A DNA stretch of 32,150 nucleotides. It comes from Planctomicrobium piriforme (lineage in GTDB: Bacteria > Planctomycetota > Planctomycetia > Pirellulales > UBA1268). The notes under the pieces were generated by a model. The model was not told the DNA's origin. It ran no database searches and saw only the letters and a program-made list of their open reading frames with translations. The stretch's first letter is position 1. Every line of letters begins with the position of its first letter. This document shows, in pieces, positions 23,100 through 32,150 of the stretch. The stretch lies in contig CAMAVC010000036.1 in assembly GCA_945861585.1 (NCBI GenBank), positions 1-32,150 of the forward strand, in the 5' to 3' direction. The translations under genes were made by a program, and so were the position numbers.

Positions 23100-24104
23100 A
23101 TGCCGAGCCACCAGCGAACCCTCACCCGCCGACGTCTCCTCGCCGCGACGGCCGCGACCACGCCCTGGCTTGGATTCCCGGCGCTCCGCGCAGTGCGCGG
23201 GGCGGAGCCCGCGGCCGCGGCCGAAACGCTCGCCCAGACGCTGCACGCGTCGCTCACGGCCGTCCAGCGGGAGGCCGTGTGCTTTGCCTGGGACTACCGG
23301 CACCCGAAATTCGGCCTCTTGCGCACGCGCGTGGCGAACAACTGGAATGCGACGAAGCCGGCGGTGAAGAGCGATTTTTTCACCGCCGATCAACAGCAGC
23401 TCGTCCGCGGCATCTTCGAGCGGTTGATCTCGCCCGACTGGCTCACCCGTTTCGACAAGCAGCTCGAGGACGACACCGGCGGCTTCGGCCACGACCAGTC
23501 GATCGCGCTCCTCGGCGAACCGGGGTCGGGGCGGTTTCAATTCCTTCTCACCGGCCGTCACATGACGCTCCGCTGCGACGGCGATTCCGCCGAGCACGTC
23601 GCCTTCGGGGGCCCGATCTTCTACGGGCACGACGCCGGCGGCTTCAACGAGGAAAAAAATCACGCGGGCAATGTGTTCTGGCCGCAGGCGGTGGCTGCCA
23701 ACGGCGTCTATGCGATTCTCGACGGCGGGCAACGAGAGCGGGCCTTGGTACCCAAGACGCCGCGCGAAACTGCAATCGCCTTCCGGGGCGCGAACGGCGG
23801 CGAGGGCTTGCCCGTCACGGATCTGTCACCCGACCAGAAGGCCGAGCTCGATCGCGTGCTCGCCCTGCTGCTCGAACCGTTTCGATCGTCCGACCGCGAT
23901 GAAGCCCGCCGATGCCTCGCGGCCCAGGGCGGGCTGGAGGGCTGTCGGCTGGCGTTCTACCGCGACGAAGACCTCGGCAACGACGGCGTGTGGGACAACT
24001 GGCGGCTCGAGGGCCCGGCCTTCGTCTGGCACTTCCGCGGCGCGCCGCACGTGCACGTGTGGGTGAACATCGCCGATACGCCCGCCGTCGCCACCAACGC
24101 CTGA
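23100..24104 (+). CDS. Tat-exported DUF3500-like protein
   Basis: A 334-residue protein with a twin-arginine signal: TRRRLLAATAATTPWLGFPAL with Arg pairs at residues 9-11, a weakly hydrophobic core and a probable Ala-x-Ala-type cleavage near 25-35. The mature part resembles DUF3500 proteins: a start with SLTAVQREAVCFAWD, a DQSIALLGEPGSGRFQFLLTGRHMTLRCDG block, a GPIFYGHDAGG segment, LSPDQKAELDRVLALLL and a late HFRGAPHVHVWVNIAD. His-rich motifs (GRHMT, HVHVW) could bind metal, but no function is established for the family as far as I know. ATG 23100 has GGAG about 9 bases upstream; an in-frame ATG at 23064 would bury the signal. It lies between mutM and thiO in the same orientation. Confidence 0.78.
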   Translation: MPSHQRTLTRRRLLAATAATTPWLGFPALRAVRGAEPAAAAETLAQTLHASLTAVQREAVCFAWDYRHPKFGLLRTRVANNWNATKPAVKSDFFTADQQQLVRGIFERLISPDWLTRFDKQLEDDTGGFGHDQSIALLGEPGSGRFQFLLTGRHMTLRCDGDSAEHVAFGGPIFYGHDAGGFNEEKNHAGNVFWPQAVAANGVYAILDGGQRERALVPKTPRETAIAFRGANGGEGLPVTDLSPDQKAELDRVLALLLEPFRSSDRDEARRCLAAQGGLEGCRLAFYRDEDLGNDGVWDNWRLEGPAFVWHFRGAPHVHVWVNIADTPAVATNA

Positions 24105-24125
24105 CCCGCCCGCCTCGCGAAGCCC

Positions 24126-25316
24126 ATGACCGACTGCGTGATCATCGGCGGCGGCGTGATCGGCCTCTCGATCGCCCGCGAACTCGCCGGCCGCGGTGCC
24201 CGTGTTCGCGTGCTCTGCCGCGAGCAGGGCCGCGACACGGCGTCGTGGGCGGCGGCCGGAATCTTTCCGCCGGCACCCCCGCCCGGCGACGGGGCCATGC
24301 CGGCCGGCGACCGGCTGACCGCGTGGAGCGACTCGCTTCATCGCCGGTGGGCCGAGGAGCTGCGCGACGAAACGGGCATCGACACCGAGCTGCGACGCGT
24401 CGGCGGGCTGCACCTCGCGGCCAGCGACGCAGGGCTCGAGCGGCTCGAGGCCGCCGCCCAGGCCTGGCGTGCTCGAGGAGCCCGGTGCGACTGGCTCACC
24501 ACCAGAGAGATCATCGAGCACGAGCCGGCTCTGGCGCCGGCCGTTTCGACCGGTGGCGTCCGCGGCGGCTTCCTGCTCCCCGAGGAGATGAGTCTGCGGC
24601 CACCTCGGCATCTTGCAGCACTGGAGGCCAGCTGCCGGCAGCGTGGCGTCGTGATGACGGGCGCCGACGTCCACGCCGTCGAGGTCCGTGACGGCAGCGT
24701 CGCCGGGGTCGTCACGGATTCCGGTATCGTGCATGGGGCGACCTACTGCTTCGCCACCGGAGCCTGGTCGGGCACCGTCGCCTCCTCCCTCGGCCTCGCG
24801 ATCGAGACGCGGCCCATCCGTGGCCAGATCGTTCTCCTGCGGCTGCCACGGCAGGTGCTCGGCCGCGTGGTCAACTTCGGCATCGAGTATCTCGTTCCCC
24901 GGGCCGACGGCCGACTCCTCGTCGGTTCGACGATCGAGGATGCGGGGTTCGCGCCGACCACCACACCGGAGGCGGTCGAGCGGCTGCGCGGTGTGGCCAA
25001 GCGACTGCTCGGAGCGCTCACTGACGCGGCACTCGAGCAGGCTTGGGCCGGGCTGCGGCCCGGGTCGATCGACGGGCTGCCGACCCTGGGGCCGATTCCT
25101 GGCTACGATAACGCGTTCATCGCGGCCGGCCACTTCCGGGCGGGGCTGCATCAGTCGACGGGCACGGCCGTGGTGCTGGCCGACCTCGTTACCGGAGCGC
25201 CGCCCACGATCGACCTCGCCCCGTTCGCACCAGCGAGGCGGGGCGAGCGGCTCGCGGGGCCACCGCCCGACTCGGTCGCCGCCTATCTTGCGCGGGCTGC
25301 GAGCGAAGAGGCGTAA
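24126..25316 (+). CDS. thiO: Glycine oxidase-like FAD amine oxidase (ThiO)
   Basis: A 396-residue FAD-dependent oxidoreductase of the DAO family. The N-terminal dinucleotide fold is VIIGGGVIGLSIARELAGRG; TASWAAAGIFPP matches the ThiO segment near the flavin; FATGAWSG, PIRGQIVLLR, YLVPRADGRLLVGSTIEDAGF and GLRPGSIDGLPTLGP are typical of the glycine oxidase branch; the final FAD contact is GHFRAGLHQSTGTAVVLADL. ThiO oxidises glycine to the dehydroglycine used for the thiazole of thiamine. No thiS, thiG or thiE is adjacent, so the thiamine role is inferred from family resemblance. It ends one base from the convergent ATPase gene. Confidence 0.88.
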   Translation: MTDCVIIGGGVIGLSIARELAGRGARVRVLCREQGRDTASWAAAGIFPPAPPPGDGAMPAGDRLTAWSDSLHRRWAEELRDETGIDTELRRVGGLHLAASDAGLERLEAAAQAWRARGARCDWLTTREIIEHEPALAPAVSTGGVRGGFLLPEEMSLRPPRHLAALEASCRQRGVVMTGADVHAVEVRDGSVAGVVTDSGIVHGATYCFATGAWSGTVASSLGLAIETRPIRGQIVLLRLPRQVLGRVVNFGIEYLVPRADGRLLVGSTIEDAGFAPTTTPEAVERLRGVAKRLLGALTDAALEQAWAGLRPGSIDGLPTLGPIPGYDNAFIAAGHFRAGLHQSTGTAVVLADLVTGAPPTIDLAPFAPARRGERLAGPPPDSVAAYLARAASEEA

Positions 25317-25317
25317 A

Positions 25318-25974
25318 TCAGGCAGCCCGGGGGCTGAGGCGACGATGCACCGCTTCGACGTCGTCGGGCGTCAACCGGCCTCCTGGTGCCGCCGCGGCCA
25401 CGTCACGCACGAAGGAAGCCAGCCGCGCGACCTCGGCCGGAATGCCACCCGCGATCTCGTGGATCGTGCGCACGAGTGCCATCTGATGATCCGGCTCGCG
25501 CGCCGCCGCCAGCAGCGGCGCGAGGGCCGCTGTTGACTCGGCCAGGGTGAACGGGCCGAGCACGGCCCTCAGCGCCACGGCCTGCTCGAGTCGCTCGTCG
25601 CGGGCCACGAGCGTGAGCAGCCGTCCTTCGCCGGCCAGCACGAGCCCCCCCGTCGGTGACCGCCGCCGCCAGGTGCCGACCATCGCGGCAAGCTCGCCGG
25701 CCTCGACAAGATGTGCATCATCGACAAACAAGATGCCTTCGGGCGCATCCGCGGGGAGCGGCACACCGTCACGTGTCGTGCAGCACAGGGCTGCGACACC
25801 GGCCCGCGATCGGCTCGCCGCGACATGCGTCAGCACCAGTGTCTTGCCGACACCACGGGGCCCGCACAAGAGCGCGACCGCACCGGGTGATTCGATGGCA
25901 TACGCGAGCCGGGCCACGGCCGACTGCTGGGTGAGCGTCAGTGACGGAGCGGGCTCGACCTGCACGCGCGTCAT
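25318..25974 (-). CDS. ExeA/GspA-like AAA+ ATPase
   Basis: A 218-residue ATPase. Walker A is intact (CGPRGVGKTLV, residues 38-45) and Walker B is GILFVDDAHLV (81-90), the DDAH form seen in ExeA-type ATPases. A lid-like helical region follows (FTLAESTAALAPLL, then IHEIAGGIPAEVARLASFV). Unlike secretion ExeA proteins it has no membrane segment or peptidoglycan-binding domain. ATG 25974 overlaps the stop of the upstream gene as ATGA, making it the last of a three-gene operon. In PEP-CTERM/exopolysaccharide loci, ExeA-like ATPases occur with tyrosine-kinase-like proteins, which gives the nearest analogy. Role here: unknown, possibly envelope or polysaccharide assembly. Confidence 0.8.
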   Translation of the reverse strand: MTRVQVEPAPSLTLTQQSAVARLAYAIESPGAVALLCGPRGVGKTLVLTHVAASRSRAGVAALCCTTRDGVPLPADAPEGILFVDDAHLVEAGELAAMVGTWRRRSPTGGLVLAGEGRLLTLVARDERLEQAVALRAVLGPFTLAESTAALAPLLAAAREPDHQMALVRTIHEIAGGIPAEVARLASFVRDVAAAAPGGRLTPDDVEAVHRRLSPRAA

Positions 25975-26573
25975 GCTGCAGCCTCTGGATCAGCCGCTGC
26001 GGCGAATGTCACGACCTCACCGAGCACCTCGAGGCCGATGGCCGCGAGCGCCCGTTCACAGGCCGGGCAGGGCGGCCGCTCCGCGCGGCGCACGAGCACC
26101 ACCGCATGGCAGTCGAACGCCAGCCGAGCGAGCCGGCCGCGATGCAGGGGCCCAGCGGGAAACCAAACGCCCGCATCGACGAGCACGGGCCCACCGCCCG
26201 ACTCGACATCGGCCGCACACGATGACGGAGCCATGGCAGGCATTCGGCAGGTGACATCGCGGCCCCGCGTTCGCAAGACACGGGCGAGACCGCGCACGGT
26301 CGTGGAACAGCCCTCACCGCGACCGCGACTGGCCACGGCGATCACTTGGCTGCCGGCATCGCATGCAGCCTCCACACGCTCGGCAAGCCGTTGCCATTGC
26401 TGCGGACAATCCGCCAGGAGCCGGCTGACGACGGGATCGTCCGGCGCGAGATCCTGCACCACGTCGGGCCCGAGCGTGCCGATGGCCGGGGCGACATCGG
26501 CCAGCCTGCTGTGTGAAACCACAGGCTCGGCCATGCGCCGCAAAAACGCCCGATCGATGAAGTCGACGGTCAT
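25971..26573 (-). CDS. CpsD/BY-kinase-like P-loop protein lacking the Walker A lysine
   Basis: A 200-residue protein. Residues 77-105 read VIAVASRGRGEGCSTTVRGLARVLRTRGRDV, which follows the layout of the bacterial tyrosine kinase/MinD-type ATPases (SxxPGEGKSTTAxNLA), but Cys89 replaces the essential lysine. A second strand, GGPVLVDAGVWF (about 125-136), sits where Walker A' would be, and DCHAVVLVRRAE matches the following strand of that fold. The tyrosine-rich tail of BY-kinases is absent. It is therefore probably not an active kinase. ATG 26573 overlaps the upstream stop and its own stop overlaps the next start, so it is translated between the membrane stub and the ExeA-like ATPase. Fold assignment by eye only. 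Confidence 0.65.
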   Translation of the reverse strand: MTVDFIDRAFLRRMAEPVVSHSRLADVAPAIGTLGPDVVQDLAPDDPVVSRLLADCPQQWQRLAERVEAACDAGSQVIAVASRGRGEGCSTTVRGLARVLRTRGRDVTCRMPAMAPSSCAADVESGGGPVLVDAGVWFPAGPLHRGRLARLAFDCHAVVLVRRAERPPCPACERALAAIGLEVLGEVVTFAAAADPEAAA

Positions 26574-26875
26574 CGTACGACCTCCGCTCCCGGCGCTGCG
26601 TCGGCGTGCGCCACGACAGCCGCTGCATGCTCCCTGCTGCGGCCACGCTCGATCCACCACGCGGCCGCCCACGTCGCCACCGCGATGATCGTCAGCAGCA
26701 TGACGGATCGCGGCGGGACACATGCTGCCGCTCGTCGCGGTCGCGGAGCCGCCGGGCTGGGCTGCGGGGCGGGCTCATCCCTGACAGCGGCAGCGACCGC
26801 GGATGACACGGATTCCATGGCCGTCGACGATGAGCCGGCGACCCGCACCGTCGGAAACGTGGCCAGGATTTCCAT
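26570..26875 (-). CDS. Small single-span membrane protein, first gene of operon
   Basis: The 101-residue protein has an Ala/Pro/Arg-rich N-terminal part, a single hydrophobic segment at about residues 58-75 (SVMLLTIIAVATWAAAWWI) followed by basic residues (ERGRSRE), and a short Ala-rich tail. The basic clusters on both sides make the topology unclear. Its stop overlaps the start of the P-loop-like gene as ATGA. No good ribosome site precedes ATG 26875, and the internal Met20 is an alternative start. By position it resembles the membrane partner of a polysaccharide co-polymerase/kinase pair reduced to a stub, but there is no Wzz motif. Function unknown. Confidence 0.6.
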   Translation of the reverse strand: MEILATFPTVRVAGSSSTAMESVSSAVAAAVRDEPAPQPSPAAPRPRRAAACVPPRSVMLLTIIAVATWAAAWWIERGRSREHAAAVVAHADAAPGAEVVR

Positions 26876-26900
26876 TGCTCGAGCGCCGCCGCAGACCAGT

Positions 26901-26929
26901 GATGCACCGTACGACCTGCAAGGTGCATC
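26901..26929. promoter_or_regulatory. Perfect 8-bp inverted repeat between divergent operons
   Basis: GATGCACC (26901-26908) and GGTGCATC (26922-26929) are a perfect inverted repeat with centres 21 bases apart, two turns of the helix. It lies between the operon starting at 26875 (minus) and metH (plus), so it could be an operator or the base of a short leader hairpin. Confidence 0.45.
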
Positions 26930-27000
26930 GACGGCTGAATTTCACCGGCTTGAACAATCCCCTACCCGTTTTCGCAATATGCCCGAAGCCCCCAGTCGCC

Positions 27001-27006
27001 TATCAT
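27001..27006 (+). promoter_or_regulatory. Candidate -10 element for metH
   Basis: TATCAT overlaps the first in-frame ATG (27005) and lies 47 bases before ATG 27053. If it is the -10, the second ATG is the start. Confidence 0.3.
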
Positions 27007-27052
27007 GAGAGGCTTCAGGGACCCTCAAACCATAGATCCCCCAGTCTTCGCC

Positions 27053-30751
<3,699 letters not shown>

Positions 30752-30794
30752 TCGAGCGGCATTCGCGTTGGCGCGAATCTGCCAACAAACAATC

Positions 30795-31751
30795 ATGGAA
30801 CGCCGGCCACGAACCCGCCGCATCCTGCTCGCCGACGCCCCGGCTGCACCCGCCGGGCCGCACTCGACGGCCCTGCTGGTGGGCAGATTCCTCGACTCGA
30901 TCCGCCACGAGCGGGCCCTCGCCGAGAACACGCAGGCGGCCTACCGTCGCGACCTCACGCACTTCGCAGACTGGCTCGGCGGCCGTCGTCTCGACCGCCT
31001 CGACGTCCGCAACCTCGGCGACTACCTCGGCACGCTCGCCGCCCGCGGGCTCGCCCGGGCGAGCATCGCCCGCCAGGTGGCCACCCTGCGGACATTCTTC
31101 GCGTTTCTCCAAGTCGAGGGGGTGATCGCCGAGAGCCCCGCGGAACTGCTCTCCCCCGGCCGCCGCGACGACTTCATTCCCGGCACGCTCTCGGCCGAGC
31201 AGGTCGACCGGCTCCTGGCCGGCCCCGACGCCACGTCGGCCATGGGGATGCGCGACAGGGCCCTCCTCGAACTGCTCTACGCAACCGGCTGCCGGGCCTC
31301 CGAAGTCTCGGCGCTTCGGCTCTCCGACGTGCACCTCGCCGAGGCGTTCTGCACGTGCCGCGGCAAGGGCGGCAAGGAGCGGGTCGTGCCACTCGGCCGG
31401 CGGGCGATCGTGGCACTGAGAGCCTGGATCGACGGCCCCCGCCGCGACGCAGCCGCCCGTGCAGCCGGTCTTTCTGCCTGGGTGCTGTTGTCGTCCCGCG
31501 GCAACCGGCTCTCCCGAATGCGGATCTGGGAGATCGTGCGGCTTCACGCCGACACCGCCGGCGTGCCCTCCGACATCGGCCCCCACACGCTCCGCCACAG
31601 CTTTGCCACGCATCTCGTCGCCGGCGGCGTCGATCTGCGGCACGTCCAGGAAATGCTCGGCCATTCGAGCATCGCCACGACGCAGCGCTACACCCACGTC
31701 GACGCCAGCCGCTTGAAGGGCATCCACGGCACGTTCCACCCGCGCGGGTGA
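30795..31751 (+). CDS. xerD: Tyrosine recombinase XerD-type
   Basis: A 318-residue integrase-family recombinase of the size of XerC/XerD (about 300), which resolve chromosome dimers at dif. The N-terminal SAM-like DNA-binding domain has LVGRFLDSIRHERALAENT and AYRRDLTHFADWL. The catalytic residues are visible as Arg in ATGCRASEVSAL (~165), Lys in CRGKGGKERVV (~190), HTLRHSFATHL (~265-275), His in MLGHSSIATTQ (~290) and the nucleophile Tyr in RYTHV (~299). The sequence is closer to XerD than XerC in its N-terminal motif (inference). ATG 30795 lies 43 bases after metH. It adjoins repeat copy C, but nothing suggests it mobilises that repeat. Confidence 0.92.
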   Translation: MERRPRTRRILLADAPAAPAGPHSTALLVGRFLDSIRHERALAENTQAAYRRDLTHFADWLGGRRLDRLDVRNLGDYLGTLAARGLARASIARQVATLRTFFAFLQVEGVIAESPAELLSPGRRDDFIPGTLSAEQVDRLLAGPDATSAMGMRDRALLELLYATGCRASEVSALRLSDVHLAEAFCTCRGKGGKERVVPLGRRAIVALRAWIDGPRRDAAARAAGLSAWVLLSSRGNRLSRMRIWEIVRLHADTAGVPSDIGPHTLRHSFATHLVAGGVDLRHVQEMLGHSSIATTQRYTHVDASRLKGIHGTFHPRG

Positions 31752-31782
31752 TCAGGGTGTGGCTTATGGTGCGAAGCGCGCC

Positions 31783-31943
31783 GGCTCGGGGTAACCCCGT
31801 ACCGTCTCGCCGGACGTTCGCCTCCGCCCTCCAGGCTCCGGCTCACTCGGATTTGCCTGCGCTGCCTGGAGCGCATTCGCTGCGCCATCCATGGCTCCGC
31901 TGGTCAAATACGCCGGCTCATAAGGGAGGGGTAACCCCGAGCC
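31783..31943 (-). repeat. Structured palindromic repeat, copy C (reverse orientation)
   Basis: Read on the minus strand this resembles copy B: GAGCCGGCG, ATTTG, CCAGCGGAGCCATGGATGGC, CAAAT, then GAGTGAGCCGGAGCCTGGAG and GAACGTCCGGCGA. Its ends are GGCTCGGGGTAACCCC (31783-31798) and its inverted copy (31928-31943), matching at 15 of 16. It has about 18 extra bases in the inner hairpin compared with A and B, and the middle of its outer stem no longer pairs well. Confidence 0.8.
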
Positions 31944-31952
31944 TCCCCTTCT

Positions 31953-32045
31953 GGAAGCCCGAGGCGTGAGCCGACGGGATGCCGGGTAGCGCTTTCGGCG
32001 GCGGCGGTCGGTGGGCCCGCGCAGACGCAGGGAGTCGTTGAGGAC
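31953..32045 (-). repeat. Tail module of repeat C
   Basis: The short unit GGAAGCCCGAGGCGTGAGCC (31953-31972) is followed by 70 bases (31976-32045) that match the reverse complement of 13250-13320 with 7 differences. The match stops at GTTGAGGAC, where copy B runs into its possible transposase remnant. Confidence 0.75.
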
Positions 32046-32150
32046 GAACGCGTGCTAGGCCTGGAGGCCCGGGTGATCATCAGCCGACGGAGGTCGGCCA
32101 AGCGAACAACGGCACGATGCCGGGTGTTCGCGTGAAGATGGCTTCGCGGG
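32046..32150. other. Gene-free right edge
   Basis: No gene, RNA or further repeat is recognised in the last ~105 bases; a gene may begin beyond the window. Confidence 0.4.

Noticed and set aside
26876-27052. Cobalamin or SAM riboswitch upstream of metH
   Set aside because: The leader is short and no B12-box or SAM-I core could be recognised; only an 8-bp dyad is visible.
30795-32045. XerD-type gene plus repeat C as an integron or mobile element
   Set aside because: The recombinase looks like the housekeeping XerD, follows metH closely, and copies A and B lack any recombinase neighbour.

Overview
The window is a GC-rich (by eye about two thirds G+C), densely packed bacterial chromosome segment with 30 supportable protein genes, one of them (recA) cut by the left edge. 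The gene content is core housekeeping metabolism. Several features fit a planctomycete of the Pirellulales type: small conserved membrane proteins and lipoproteins, an McsA-McsB pair without ctsR, a fused uroporphyrinogen methyltransferase/synthase, scattered trp genes, and dispersed palindromic repeats. No phage, plasmid, CRISPR, rRNA or tRNA was seen. The lineage call is an inference from gene content, not from a marker search.

Layout. 1-3327: recA end, hairpin terminator, alaS. 3358-5214: tpx facing away from a two-gene unit (small membrane protein plus mannose-6-phosphate isomerase). 5215-5440: repeat copy A and a hairpin. 5475-7892: small lipoprotein, RluB-type pseudouridine synthase, PyrK-like flavoprotein. 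7905-9726 (minus): rpsT and a TPR protein. 9782-12190: fused SUMT/uroporphyrinogen-III synthase and a deacetylase-fold-like unknown. 12210-13056: small membrane protein (minus) and coaD. 13057-13602: gene-free repeat copy B. 13603-15245 (minus): mcsA-mcsB. 15477-17896: trpE coupled to a motif-poor ABC ATPase. 17897-18005: palindromic repeat. 18006-19948: divergent unknown gene and cation:proton antiporter. 19945-22065 (minus): trpB-trpA with an inverted repeat between them. 22164-25316: mutM, a Tat-exported DUF3500-like protein, thiO. 25318-26875 (minus): a three-gene overlapping operon of a membrane stub, a Lys-less P-loop protein and an ExeA-like ATPase. 27053-31751: metH and a XerD-type recombinase. 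31752-32150: gene-free repeat copy C.

Many co-directional pairs are joined by ATGA stop-start overlaps (4234, 14676, 17000, 25971, 26570), implying translational coupling. Convergent genes are nearly abutting, and two of these junctions carry a short hairpin that includes the minus-strand stop codon.

The most notable material is non-coding. A repeat family of about 130 bp (copies A, B, C) folds into a long stem with two side branches. Copies A and B differ in the outer stem by at least four paired, compensating substitutions, so structure rather than sequence appears to be conserved. A second palindromic element supplies the trpB stop codon and probably the first codons of trpA. A third, shorter unit occurs as an inverted pair at 17916-17999 and as single copies attached to repeats B and C. 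Two protein oddities also stand out: an ABC ATPase lacking four of its usual catalytic motifs, and the operon at 25318-26875, which looks like a stripped-down exopolysaccharide/secretion ATPase module.
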